From assembly GCA_036346255.1 (NCBI GenBank), contig CM070639.1, forward strand, positions 27,186,165 through 27,250,164: a stretch of 64,000 nt of DNA. The letters are read 5' to 3'. A program made the position numbers and the translations under genes. Of the stretch, positions 29,224 through 41,189 are shown piece after piece. The notes beneath the pieces are model-generated. The model made no database searches, was not told the origin of the DNA, and worked only from the letters and a program-made list of their open reading frames with translations. The stretch is from Ampelocalamus luodianensis (lineage: Eukaryota > Streptophyta > Magnoliopsida > Poales > Poaceae). The stretch's first letter is position 1. Every line of letters starts with the position of its first letter.

Positions 29224-32200
29224 TGTAACATCCCAATTTTAGGCTTGTGTTTCAAATGTAAGAAAATGAGGGAAATTAAAACTTTTTCTTACATCCTGTA
29301 TTTCCTATTGTACCAGCGGGTATTGTACAAGAAGTTATGGAAATACTGAAGTCACAAGTCTTTGATCCCAATCTTGAACTTTCAAAAACAATCTTGTCAA
29401 ACCTCTTGATCATCTCCTGAAACAATTTTCCTAAGTTCTTGAGATGGTATGTGACCCTCTGAAAAGTTTCACAATTTTTGGAAATTGTTTGAATATTTTT
29501 GGAGGCCAGTCAAACCAATTCAAAATCTAGTCAAACCTTGGGCGAGTGCCTTGTTAAATTTTTGGAGGAAAATCCTTAGCATCAAAGCCTCTGAAAATTT
29601 TATGTTAGGTCCTCGTTTGAGCTAGCAAGCTCCTGTAAAATTTCATAATTTTTGGAGTTGGTTTGCTGCCTCAAACAATTCTTCAAAGAGCAGCTCCTTC
29701 AAAAACCCGTAAAGACTAAGTTTGGTTGAGTCGGACTCGGACTCGGACCGAGCCCAACTCAACCGACTTGGTTGGACCATGTCGCCGCCACACTCGGGCT
29801 CGAGCTTTTGCGCGCGCAGGCTGAGCTATTGGATCTCAATCCAGCCGCTCCCGACCTCTCCACTGATCTGAGGAGCTCTTGAGCGCCTCAGCGCTTCGGG
29901 GTGGTCCAAGCCGCGGGATGTCCATCGTGTGGCTCACGACCTCCCCACGGCTCCTAGGACCTCCCAGGACCTCCTCGCCCGCGCTCGGACCTCCCCACCT
30001 CGGCGATTCTTGGTCGTCCAGACCTCCCGAGCACATCTGGGACGTCCGGACCTCTCCTCGGCTCTGTTCTCTTCCTCTAGACCTCCTCGAGCCCTGGTCA
30101 TCATGGTTTTTCCCGCACCCATGCGTGTGTCAGTGACAGAGCAGTTGGGAGCAGTGGCCTGTCACTTTTTGCCCTTCCCAACGTCTCTTTCTGCCATGCA
30201 TTAAATGTGTCAGAGCTTAGCCTAGAAGTCTTCCCTACCTACCGCTCTTGTCAAATCTAGCAAGTCATGGCAGGGGCATGGACTTTGCTCACAGATGGGC
30301 TTTGCCCTAGCCTTGTCAAGCGCTTGGCTATGTATAGCCGTGGTTCCTTCCTCCTTCTCTTTCCGTCACTTGGTGCCGTTTAGACTCTCTCGATTGTGAG
30401 TGTGAGCCCCAAACCCGAGCACCCGAGAGCCCTTCCTTACCTCCATTGTCACCTTTGGGCTCCTGGCTCGAGCTCCAAAGTGGTTCCATCAACGTTCTTG
30501 CCTGCTTTTCTTGTCATCTCGAGCACCTCGAGCATTCCCTAACTCGTTGTGTTTGACCTTCACAGAGGTTGACAATTTGGGAGCCGCTTGTCGAGGTCGT
30601 CTTCTTCTCCTTCGCCAAGCAACGCATCACCGCGACTTCGTCGACCTCCTCCAAGTCCCTCCGTCTTCCTCCGACCTTCCCTACACTCGGGTGAGTTTAT
30701 TTTAGCCTCCTAGAGCTCGGCGCATGTTAGGTTAGGTCATAGCGGGCCTTTTCATATTTTCGGTTTTGTCAAAGGCTTGCTCACGCTCCTTTCGGCTCGC
30801 CATGCGTTTAAAACGTCGCGCCGTCGAGTGTCTCCGCTAGGTCCGCGACACTATTGCGAGTATATCGGTGCCCTTGGTCGGCGCCGCGAGGTCCCCATCG
30901 CCGGCGAACCGTTGAGCCCTTCGGGATTTTGCCGGTTCAAAACCTCCGTTTCGTCACTTTCTTAGGACATCATCAATGCCCCATTTATTGCTAATCATTG
31001 GGTGCCTTCATCCATGTCTTAAGTCGTGCCATTGTGTCAGCGACATGTGGGCCATGGGCTTAGAAGTTAAATCCGAAGTCTTTGGTGCCCCTTTAGGTTC
31101 ATTCATTGCCAATCTTCTGGAGCAATAAATTTGTCTTAGCCGCCCCCTTTTTGTCGCTGTCCGGTGGTCCCGCGCCATTAAAAGAAAACCCCGGACCTCC
31201 TGGGACTAATCTTGGCCGTTCACGACCTCTCCAAGATTAGATATGGGCCTTAGGTTCTTTTCCGCAAAAACCTCAGTGTCTAGGACCTCCACCGAGGTCC
31301 TCTTTGCAAAAGACCTCCCCTTGGTCATTATGCAAAGACCACCTCAGGACCACCCTCGGGGTCGTCTTTGTAAAAGCCACCCGTGGCCTTTTACAAAGAA
31401 AACCCCCGCTCAGGACCTCTTAGGCTCGATCCTAGCCGTTCACGACCTCCCCGGTTTAGATCTGAGCGTTAGATCTCATTTCGTAAAATCTTTAGTGCTC
31501 AGACCTCCCTCCGCGTCGATCTGGACCGTTCAGGACCTCCCTAGGTCTAATCCGAGCCGTCCAGATCTCCTCCGATTAAAACCCTATCGCTTAGGACCTC
31601 CCCGAGAAGATCTTGGTTATCCAAGACCTCCTCGTGTCAATCCACCGATCAAGACCTCCCGAGTAGATCTTGACCGTCTAGGGTCTCATCCTTTAGATCC
31701 AAGCTTTAGGACCTCCTCCTTCGTCTAAACCGTTAGATTTAGATCTAACGGGCTAGACCTCCTTCCTCAGATTTAAAGCCTTAGGACCTCCCTCGTTCAT
31801 CTTGGTCGCCCAGGACCTCCCTCTCGGGATCGTGTCCGTTAAAGACCTCCCTCGGGAGATCTAGACCGTTGAAGACCTCCTCCGTGAGCTTTTAGCCGTC
31901 TAGACCTCTCTCCGAAGGTTTACCCGTTGGACCTCCTCTAGTGCTCGGGACCGCCAGATCTCGATCCGGCGGTCCACGACCTCTGATAAGCGCGTGAGAC
32001 CTCCTTGCGTGCGGCGTGCACGACCGGTCGTGATCGTTGGATCGGACCTCCACGGTCCCGACCTCCCGGTCACGGGAGGAGGTGTTATCTTGTGCGTGCC
32101 GAGGCTCGTAGCCGTCAGACCTTGATCTAACGGCCCACGACCTCTCCCTTGTCTTCCAGTCCGTTGGACCTCCCGAGAGCTCAAGGTTTCCTAAGTCTTT

Positions 32201-34214
32201 TGCTGTTTCAAATTTCAAAAGTGCATAACTTTGTCATTTTAACTCCTTTTTGAATGATTCCAGTTGCTGTAGCTTGGTTATAGTATAAAATTTAATCTGA
32301 GAAGGAAGTTAGGCGTTGTTATGTAGCAGAAAATGGTTTTAACTACATGATCTTGTTTAGTGTTGAATGATATCTAGAAATTCATTGAAAATTTGTAAAA
32401 TGCATAACTTATTCTCTGTAATTCCAAACTGAGCAAACTAAGTTTTGTTAAAACCTACTAGGGATATACTTGTAATATGGAATAGGTCTTCATTTGATCC
32501 TTGCCACTGAAATTAAAGATCTACTAGTTTTAGAACTTAGAAAATCATAACTAATTCGTTATAACTCCAAATTGTGCAAACTCAGTTTCTGTTGTTAGGT
32601 ACCATTACCTACCTACCATAAAAATTTCAGCTTCTGGTTCATTGTAGAAATTTTCATATGAACAGTAACAATAGGAATTAAAACTGGATTTATCAGTGAG
32701 CAAAATTGTTTAGGGCATAACTTTTTCATGCTTAGTCCAAATGAAGTGATTCTTGTTTCTAAAATTGTCTAAAATCAACCTCTAGCTGCTGTAGAAATTT
32801 CATTGGATTTGGATGTTCTTTGCTGTTGAGTTCCTTTTGGTGTTCTTCGTTCTTATCGGTTTTATTGCCTTTTAAGCTTAGGCCGACATTTGCGGTAACC
32901 CGAGAGCGATCCTCCATAGCAGCTTGAGCAACAGCCAGCAGCAAGCGCTTGATCATGTTAATCCCAGTATTTTAAGTATTTATGTTGTTTACAACTTCTA
33001 TGTATGCATTGCTATCTTGTTTTAACTATTGACGATAGTTGGCCTAGTAGATGCATTCCTTAAACAAATAATCATCCTCTACTACCATGAGCCTAGGTTA
33101 TTGCTGTGATTAGAGTTCGTGGATGAGCTCTTGTCACTTAGTAGTTGCGAATTAATTGCTTAGCCATGCTTAGTCTCCTAGAAATGGGCGGTTATCGACT
33201 TGTCGATAACCTTGATCTATAAAACTTATTATGATTATGATTTCAACCTTGTGCCATGTCTACTTATGAAAACTAAAGCTGGAAGCAAAATGATTTAGAC
33301 TTGGGCACAACGGTATGATTGGTGTGATTTTGGGTGTGGCGAATGGTGCCCGGGTCATTAAGGACCGAGTTACTTGCGCCACCGTACTGAGCAATTTGCG
33401 TGCTAACCACATTAGAGGGTATGGGACCTCTCTTGACTTAGTACTTTGGCGTGTATTGGCTCCGAGTCGCAGGGAGTCGCAGGAGGGATGGGGGTGGGAG
33501 CATTGTAGTGTCCGAAAGGTTTCCCCCCCGTAACGGGTGGTTGTCTTTCGGCTTGCAATGTAAGCGTATGGGTTTCTATCCATACGAGCGGCTCGTAGTT
33601 AATACACAAGATTGGAAATGTCTCGTAGGACTTAGCCGGGCCGGCATACCTTCGGTAGTGTGCTTGTGGCTTGAAGGCGGTCTGAAGTGTGGGTACATTG
33701 GTACACCCCTGCAGGGTTAAAACTATTCGAATAGCCTCGTCCTAGGTTATGGACACGCTGGCTTACGCCCGTGAGAACTAGACTACAACCTTTTAAACTA
33801 AAACTTGATGGGTGGTACGAATCTGGGATTCGTGCTATGTTGTGGTGACTATTGGGGTAGTCACTTCCAGGTGGTTCTTGTATGTATCTTTACTTACTGT
33901 TACTTTGATAATGAAACATATTTGCAAACTTGCTTTTAAATGTATTATATTATTGCAAATAAATTTGGCTTTGTGCAAATGAACATATGGCCTCCACCTA
34001 AATAAGCTTGCATGTAGTTTATGAATAGGTCTCTATTCCACACGTCGATCTTGCGGTACAAAGACAATCTTTGTACTCAGATGCTATGCTTAATTGTTTT
34101 GTTGCAGAGGAAGAAGGTGAGCCTGAAGGGCCTCACTTTTGTGAGCTGTGTTGTGGTAGCTTGCGGGGCGACTAGCTTGGCGGCCCGGTCGGTTGCCTTG
34201 TGGGTGTGTGGCTA
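29224..34214 (+). repeat. LTR B, left part (split by element D)
   Basis: The first 4991 bp of the middle LTR. It contains GACCTCC blocks at 29929-30090 and 31190-32180, a near-palindrome at 31730-31751, TATA-like box 30328-30339, donor-like GT at 30691, hairpin 33190-33211, palindrome 33723-33734 and acceptor-like AG at 34106-34107. The last five bases, GGCTA, are the left target duplication of D. Confidence 0.95.
34210..34214. repeat. Target-site duplication of D, GGCTA (left)
   Basis: The right copy reads AGCTA (47300-47304), 4 of 5 bases. The uninterrupted LTR A has GGCTAACC at 23961-23968 in the matching place, so GGCTA is the original site. Confidence 0.8.
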
Positions 34215-35387
34215 TGTAACATCCCCAATTTCAACTTGTGGTGTAAGTGTAAGAAAATGAGTAGAAATTAAAACTTTTTCTTACATCATGTATTTCCTGC
34301 GTGTACTAAACAATTATTGTACAAGAGTATGGGAATACAAAGTCACAAGTCTTTTGGATCCAGATCTTGATCCTCCAAAAACAATCTTGTCCATCTTGTG
34401 ATCCTTCTCGAAATATTTTCCTAAGTTCTTGGGATGGTTGGTGACCCCTCGAAAAATTTCACAATTTTTAGAAATTGTTCGAATATTTTTAAGGTCAGTC
34501 AAACTTGTTTGACTTGTAGTCAAACCCTAGCTCAAAGCATTGTATAATTTCGGAGAAAAGTGCTCAGATAAAAACTGTGAAAATTTTATACAAGATCCAT
34601 CTCAAGGTTAGCAAGCCACTGTCAAAATTTCATAAAATTTGGAGCTAGTTCTATCTCTTGAGACCCCTTCAAAATCTCAATTCAAATTAAAACTCTAAAC
34701 ACAGTCCGAGTCAAACTTAGACTCAAACCAGTGTCGACTTTCAGTCTTGGTCGCACCGAGCCACTTAAGCCGTGTCGGGCTCGGTCGGGTTGGGCGCGGT
34801 GGTGCAGTGCGTTGGATTTCAAATCCAACGATCAAGGACCTCCTCGGGTCTTTGTAAAGACCTCCCACCCGCACGACCTCCTCCTGTTCTATTTGCAAAG
34901 ACAACCTCGAGGACCTCCCTAGGACCTCCTTTGCACCTTTGCAAAGACCACCCGGGCGACCTCCTCGACCCTCCACGACCACCCCTAGCACTTGGGTGAT
35001 CGTGGGCCGTCCATCTTGAGATCTGTGGCTCAGACCTCCCCTAAGTGTTAGGACCTCTAACACATAATTCTAAATCTGAGCCCTTGGATTTCAATCCAAC
35101 AGCTCACGACCTCCCTAGTGGGAGCTCAGGCTGATTTTAGCCGTTGAGCTCTTTTGACCTGGTCCTCTCACTGTCGGGTGGGCCTGGGCATTATCAATTT
35201 TTGTGCATGACAGTAGGGAGCAGTGCCTTGTCAACTCTAGGGCTGACAAAAGGCTATGTGCTGCCAACATTAAATGTCTGCAAGCACCTTTTGCTCAAAA
35301 GTCACCCCGACAACCTACTCCCATCACCTCATGTGTACTATAGCTCAGCTGCACCCATAAGCTTGCCTGGTTCATTTTGGCGCCTGG

Positions 35388-35397
35388 CTATATATGG
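35388..35397 (+). promoter_or_regulatory. TATA box, LTR D1
   Basis: CTATATATGG, a stronger match than in family A. Counterpart in LTR D2 at 43368-43377. Confidence 0.65.
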
Positions 35398-35723
35398 ATC
35401 CCGGCTTCTCCTTAAGCTTCTTTGGATCCATTCTTGCACCCCTATTTTCTTTCTCTGCTCTTGAGCTCAAGTCACCCAAAGCCTCGCCACCATTGCTCGA
35501 CCTTGAAGATCTCCGCGACCTCAGAGCTTGGTGGTTCAATATTGCAATAGCGGCTGTTCTTTTGTTCTCTTGATCACCTCAAGCCTCCCTAACTTGATTT
35601 GTTTAACCATCACAGGTAGACAGCTTGGGAGCTTGTTTCGTGGTCGGAGCTTCGTCTTCTTCACCTCCGGCGACCTCCACCGTCACCGGAGCTCCTGCGA
35701 CCATTCTCGAGCCTCCTTCATTC

Positions 35724-35735
35724 CCCTGGTAAGTA
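35724..35735 (+). other. Putative 5' splice site, LTR D1
   Basis: CCCTG|GTAAGTA, a consensus-quality donor (GT 35729-35730), about 340 bp after the TATA box. LTR D2 has CACG|GTAAGTA (GT 43703). Confidence 0.45.
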
Positions 35736-36364
35736 CCTCGATGTCGGAAATCCCTATTCTTTTAGACCTCTTTAGGTGTTCGTGTTGGCGCGTTCTGTCT
35801 CCGGTTATCTCGGCTAGCCACGGTGGGAGCTGTTCTAGGGTAGCTTTGGCATTTTTAGGTCCTCCTCCCTATTTGGGACTCATCCGTGTTCTTGGTTCCC
35901 GCCGACGAGGTCCACATCGCGCGGCAAGCCAGCTGAACTTCCGCTCGGGTTTTGCCGATTCGCAAATCCGTTTTGTCATGTTCTTCGGACCACATTAATG
36001 CTCAAATCATTGCTCATCATTGGTGCATTAATTGTGTCCCAATTTGTGCTGTGGAGTCACTGACGTGTGGGCCAGGGCCTTAGAATTAAAGTCTGGGAAG
36101 TCATTAAGTGTCCCTTTTAGGTTCATTTATTGTCAATCATTAGATGCATTAAATTTGTCTTGGCCGCTGCTGTCGAGAGGTCCTGCACCATTAAAACCAC
36201 TCTAGGACCTCCTCGGGCTAATCTTAGCCGTCCCCGACCTCTCCAAGTTTAGATCTGGGCCTTAGGATCTTTTCCGAAAAATCCTAAGTCTCTGGACCTC
36301 CCCCTAATCGTATCCTGGCCGTTAAAGACCTCCGTAGGTTAAATCTCAGCCGTTAGGACCACCC

Positions 36365-36640
36365 TCCGCCTTGGGGTCCTCTTTGCAAAAGACCTCCTTG
36401 AGGTCCTCTCATGCGAAAGGACCTTCCTTGGTCGCTTTATAAAACCACCCTCTCGGACCACCCTCACCGAGGTCCTCTTTGCAAAAGACCACCCTGGCCT
36501 TTTGTAAGGAAAACCTTCAAAACCACCCCACCGAGGTCCTCTTTGCAAAAGACCACCCCTGGTACTTTGTAAAGAGAACCTTCAAAACTACCTTTGGGGT
36601 CCTCTTTGCAAAAAGGCCACCTCTGGTCCTTTGTGAAGAA
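36365..36640 (+). repeat. Minisatellite with TTTGCAAAAGACCACC units, LTR D1
   Basis: About four units of 60-70 bp, each with GAGGTCCTCTTTGCAAAAG, then ACCACCC, TTTTGTAAGG or CTTTGTAAAG, then CCTTCAAAAC. TTTGCAAA and TTTGTAAAG can pair within a unit. LTR D2 has the same array at 44330-44615. Family A has one or two diverged units near 21060-21160. Confidence 0.75.
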
Positions 36641-37659
36641 GGCCGTCTAGGACCTCCCTGTCGGCTCTGGATCGTTAGATTTAGATCTAACGGGCTAGAC
36701 CTCCTCAGTCTATTTACAACTCTATCGCTTAGTTTCTCTCTTGGTCGTTCATCTTTAGATCTACGGCTCGGATCTGGAGAACATTCGGACCCTCCGGATG
36801 CGATCTTGATCTAGGCCGTCCATCTCAAGATCCAAGGCCCAGATTCGTTGAGGTGCTCGGATGGTCCGAACATCCCATCTCACGTGGGCGTTGGATCTAA
36901 ATCCATCGGTGGAGTCAGTGGCAGTTAAGACCTCCTCAGGAGATCTTAGCCGTCAAAGACCTCCCTCCTTCCGATCTCACCGCTCAGACCTCCTCGTTAG
37001 ATCCAGGCCGTCAAGTCCAGATCTAACGGCTAAGACCTCCCCTAGGCGCGATGAGGTCTTTGCGCCCAGGTGCTCGTGCGGGTGTTAGCATCTGAGATCG
37101 TGAGCCGTGCGATCTTTGATCAACGGCCCACGACCTCCTGCTTCGATGGTTTTCATATTTAGTTTCCGAGAGCTTTTATTTGCACTTATTAATTGTTTTA
37201 AACTTCAAAATTTCATATCTTTTCTCTGTAGCTCAAATTTAACAAACTAAAGTTCTATAAGTGCATCTGTTAAAGTACTTTAGTTTAGTATAGGTTTTAC
37301 CATAGTCTTTAATACTGAAATTAATCATGTCTTAGATTTATAACTTAGAAAATCATAACTAAATCGTTTAACTCCAAATGACCTGAAATTTTATATGGGT
37401 TATCACTATACAGTAGGAAGCCACCATAAAAATTTCAGCTTCAAAATCTTTCTAGAAAATGTTTTGCTACAGTGCTAATTATGGTAGAAAATAGGTTTTT
37501 AGAGAATATCTTTTGCACCACAAATCCAAATTAGGTTTTCAGTTTCTATGTCTAGGTATATTCGTATTTTACCTTGTGTATAAATTTCTATCGCATCTGG
37601 ATAATTTTGCTTGCTCTTTTGTTTAAGTGTTGCTAGTCTTATTGGTTGTTTCGCTCCTT

Positions 37660-37790
37660 CGCTTAGGATTCGATATTTGCGGTAACCCCGAGAACGACCC
37701 TCCGCAACAAGTTGAGCAACAGCAAGCAGGCAAGCAGTTTGATCATTTCCCATTAATCCCATTACTTTCAAAGTCTAATATTTTGTTTAA
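37660..37790 (+). other. Coding-looking conserved patch 1, LTR D1
   Basis: Frame GFDICGNPENDPPQQVEQQ, then QAGKQFDHFPLIPLLSKSN. The homologous patch in family A differs mainly at third codon positions. Confidence 0.4.
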
Positions 37791-37990
37791 CTTCTATGTA
37801 TGCATTGCTATTTTGTTGTTAAATTGATTAGTTAGACCTCTAGTTGCATAATCTGTAGGTAAATAATTATCCTCTACTACCTGAGCCTAGGTTACTTGCG
37901 TGGTTAGAGTTCGATGGATGAACTCTTATCACTTAGTAGATTACTGAATGAATATTGCTTAGCCATGCCTAGTTATCGGTAGTATTGGGC

Positions 37991-38013
37991 GATCATCGAC
38001 TTAGTCGGTGATC
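37991..38013 (+). other. Hairpin, LTR D1
   Basis: Arms GATCATCGAC and GTCGGTGATC with a TTA loop: nine Watson-Crick pairs and one T-G (U-G in RNA). It occupies the same place as the family A hairpin. Confidence 0.7.
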
Positions 38014-38512
38014 TTGATCACACAACTACTTATACTACTCCATTATGTCCAACCCTTGTGTTTTATTGATTTACAAATCAAAAATTCAAAACAAAAATTA
38101 TATCTTGACTTGGGCACAATGGTATGTTGGTGTGATCTTTTGGGTGTGATTGGAATGGTGCCTAAGTCCCTAAGGACCGAGTTACTTGTGCCATTGATCC
38201 AAGCAATTATTGCGTGCTAACCACACGAGGGGGATATGGAACCTCTTGACTAAGTACTTTGGGAGGTGCTAATTATGAGCTGGTCGGTGGGTGTGTGCGT
38301 GTGTGTTTGTGGTGTGCGAGGAGCATTAGCTGTCCTGTTAGGGTCATCTAATGTATCCTTCTCCCGTGGGTTGCGGCTCTTAATTAGCATCGTCCATTGG
38401 AAAGCGTCTTGTTAGACTTAGCCATGCACGCATACCAAGGAAGTGTGCTAACCGTGGTGGTGGAAAGGCGGTCTATCGTGTGGGTACATTGGTACACCCT
38501 GCGAGGTTAAAA

Positions 38513-38524
38513 CTATTCGAATAG
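38513..38524. other. 12-bp palindrome CTATTCGAATAG, LTR D1
   Basis: Identical word in identical context to family A, 806 bp before the LTR end. Confidence 0.7.
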
Positions 38525-38899
38525 CCTCGTCCTAGGTTATGGACACGCTTGGTTATTTCCACAAGAACTAGACTACAACCTTTTAAAAACTTAAACTTGA
38601 CATGGATGGTATGAAGGGTACTTCATGCTCTATTGTTGTGGTGACTATGGGTTAGTCACTTCTAGGTTGGTGTTGTCTCTATCTATGTTATATTTGTCTC
38701 TCTTTATTTGAACAATAAAAGTTAATTGCAAACTTGCTTTGAATCTATTACCTTATTGTAAATGAAAACTTGCTTTATCTTTGAAAATAAGTCCAAAGCC
38801 TCATCCACTTAAATAAAGCTTGCATGTAGTTAATTATAGTTCTGTTATCTCACACGTCAGTCTTGCAGTACAAAAACAAGTTTTGTACTCATCCGCTTG

Positions 38900-38965
38900 C
38901 TTAATATTAATTGTTGCAGAGGAAGAAGGTGAGCCCCAAGGGCCTCACTTTTGTGAGTGTGTTCT
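38900..38965 (+). other. Putative 3' splice site and coding-looking patch 2, LTR D1
   Basis: TTAATATTAATTGTTGCAG, AG at 38918-38919, then EEEGEPQGPHFCE. In LTR D2 the acceptor reads GCGAG instead of GCAG. Confidence 0.4.
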
Positions 38966-39333
38966 TGTGTTGTTTGGGACGATTAGCTTGGCGGTCCGGT
39001 TGGTTGCCTTGTGGGTAAAGGCACACCGATTGGCTTTTGTTCATCGCCATCTTATGGCCATTTTGCTTCCATTGTGTATTTACCTATCTTTATGAATTTT
39101 GGCGATCGGCCTCTCTTTTGTAATAACTCTCTTTATATTATCTATGTCTTTGATTATTGCTTTTGCTTGACTCTATGTGTATGAATGGAATTGATGCATG
39201 ATTTTGTAGCGGGTGTGTATCTGCATTTACAGAAGTATACACATCTCGAGGCTTGGTTTATTTGATTTGTCTTTGTTAGGACCAAGTGGATGGTTAAACA
39301 AGTACAAGCCGAATAAACAGGGTCCTCACAAAG

Positions 39334-39346
39334 TTGGTATCGAGCC
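39334..39346 (+). promoter_or_regulatory. Primer binding site, element D
   Basis: TTGGTATCGAGCC, one base short of the iMet consensus (CAGAG read as CGAG). The same one-base loss occurs in the second array unit. Confidence 0.85.
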
Positions 39347-40436
39347 ATTCGACCGTAGTAACCCAAGCTTGGTCGCCCTTAGGATATTTTGAAAACCTTA
39401 TTTTCAAAGGGTCAAATGATTTGCAAAGCTTAAGTAAGTTCTCGGATTTTATTCCTTACCTATCTTAGCTTTCTTCTCTCGTCTTGCTCTAAATTGAGTT
39501 TTAAAAGTATTTTCCCTTTCCTTCTCTCAAAGATAGTCATTATCGATTAATTGGGTTTTGGGACCAATGAGCTTGGCAAATTGAAATGTTAGCCGCCCTC
39601 TACAAGGTTTTGAAGCTTAGAGTTGAAGATTTCAATTAGGAGGCTTGGATGCGAAATCTGGACAGCGATCATTCAGTTTCCTGGACAGCAAGCTCAAAGG
39701 TTCTAAATAGGGTAGAAAATGAGAGGATAATCAACTAAAACTTGTGGGAATAAGAGGGTAAGATGTGATACTAGTTAGCTAAGTACCTAACGCTAATTTT
39801 GTCGCCTTAACCTTGATCTTTAGTAGTGTTAGACTTGTCGTAGAGTGCTGAAATTTTTATCTTCTCACCCTATTACTCGTTCATTCGATACGGGTTAATG
39901 GCATTGAGAAGTTGAGCTTGTTTTGGAGTTTCCTTGCTGATTTGGAGCTTCTTTGGAAACATTTAAAGTTTGTATGCTTGCTGTTTTGGCTTTCGGTTAG
40001 GGTGATATCTCATTTCCCTAGTCGTTAACTTTTAGCTTTCATCAACTTCGGTTTAAGTGGTGTTGCTAACCAAAGTTATTAGTAACACCCTTGTTTTCTA
40101 AACCTTTTCAAGGCATTTAAAATAAAATAGAACCATTTGGTTTTGATGAGAGTTCAAAACTTAACCTAAGTTTCCAAAGAGTCCTAAATGACTAAAACAA
40201 ACTTCAGATCAAATTTGGAATTTCTTTGTGTTGAGTGGGTTCGGAACTACCAGGCCTCCTTACATTTTGTCTTCTCTAGAACTCTCTTTCGATGCCCTTT
40301 CTCCGAATACCCATACGCGTCAACTAGGTATTACCACTATGCGGCATTACCTTCGATCAATTCGTGGTCACACCGCTTCATGAGAGAAACAAACTCTTAA
40401 GAACATAGGTCTTTGGGAATCCCTTACCGCCATGTA
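39347..40436 (+). other. Element D leader and non-coding interior
   Basis: About the first 600 bp are homologous to the leaders of the array units (for example, TAACCCAAGCTTGGTCGCC and GTTTTGGGA). The rest I do not recognise. No gag is seen: the capsid motifs present in units A and C are absent. Confidence 0.7.
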
Positions 40437-40580
40437 ACACCGGTGCTCTGGAGGTGTGATGGTACCGAGTCCTGCAAACTCGCAAGACCGGTGTTTGGAC
40501 CTCTTTATACCATATGAGACCTCCTTGGTTTAATCTAAGCCGTTCGGACCCTTGTTGATTCCATCTTGACCGTCAAAGAC
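40437..40580 (+). repeat. LTR-type GACCTCC fragment inside the D interior
   Basis: Starts TGTAACACCGGTGCTC and includes GAGACCTCCTTGG, TAATCTAAGCCGTTCGGACC and CTTGACCGTCAAAGAC. These are words of the LTR repeat block, here placed directly before RNase H sequence. Confidence 0.6.
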
Positions 40581-40940
40581 TTTGGCATGGGAATTCATTA
40601 CCATCCGGGTAAGGCTAGTGTTATCGCAGATACAATTAGTCAAAAGGTGTTTGCAATGCATTGTTGCTCCAGAGCTGCAGCCTACCCTCCTTGAAGACTT
40701 TTATTGTCTCAACTCGGGTGTGGTTGAGCACGGGTCTATTGCTACTTTGGTTGTGCAACCAACCTTAGTGGATTAGATCAAGTTTGCTCGTGATCGGATG
40801 TTGGAGTGAACCAAATCAAGCAAAATGTCAAGATCGGAACAACCAACTTCGCTTAAGTCGAGATCGATTTCGCGCACTCAACGAACGATGAAGGGCTATG
40901 CGGATCGTTGTCGTCACAAGTTAAGTTTATACGTGGCCTA
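40581..40940 (+). pseudogene. pol: RNase H end and displaced integrase fragment, element D
   Basis: HYHPGKASVIADTISQKV is the RNase H terminus (canonical ALSRK altered). It is followed by the RH-IN linker ELQPTLLEDFYCLNSGVVEH and IATLVVQPTLVD. At 40890-40935, KGYADRCRHKLSLYV, an integrase C-terminal motif, appears before the integrase core, so the order is scrambled. Several stops. Confidence 0.8.
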
Positions 40941-41189
40941 AATGGCCATAGTCCATCTAAGAAGGCGGTTGCGAGGGATGACTCGTGTAGCTAGTTAGCG
41001 GTGAGATTCCATTGTTAGTGGAGTTAACCAAACATATCGCTCCGAATTAACTCAGACAAATTGTTCCGGAATTGACCGACAAATCGCTCCACCAGCTAAC
41101 AACAACCTTGTTCCATCAACCTTAGGATCTAGAAAGACCTCTCAATCCGCCAATCCTTATTTTATCCGGACTTGGTAAGTTTCTCTGTG
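40941..41189 (+). other. Unassigned segment in the D interior
   Basis: 250 bp without homology that I can recognise to units A or C. It has three spaced AT(C/T)GCTCC-like words and no reading frame of note. Confidence 0.5.

Larger units (their letters stand above)
34215..39330 (+). repeat. LTR D1 (5' LTR of element D)
   Basis: Begins TGTAACATCCCCAATTTC and ends GGGTCCTCACA. Within it are GACCTCC blocks 34835-35140 and 36195-37140, TATA box 35388-35397, donor-like site 35729, hairpin 37991-38013, palindrome 38513-38524 and acceptor-like AG 38918-38919. A short GT-rich microsatellite lies at about 38288-38318. Confidence 0.95.

Noticed and set aside
31243..31728. 161-codon open frame in LTR B, with similar frames in LTR A (21249) and LTR C (54665)
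   Set aside because: It lies wholly in the GACCTCC repeat block. The repeat unit simply lacks stops in that frame. The peptide is a repeated RPPR/LDRLG pattern with no family match.
35528..35998. 156-codon frame in LTR D1 and 188-codon frame in LTR D2 (43253-43819)
   Set aside because: They differ between the two LTRs through small indels and span the putative splice donor. There is no homology that I recognise. The first-exon coding idea is only mentioned, not called.
36365..36640. CRISPR-like spaced repeats
   Set aside because: Units are a diverged minisatellite without unique spacers, in a eukaryotic retrotransposon.
38280..38320. GT-rich microsatellite as a regulatory element
   Set aside because: It is short and its length differs between LTR D1 and D2 (46255-46285). 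It is an ordinary simple repeat.
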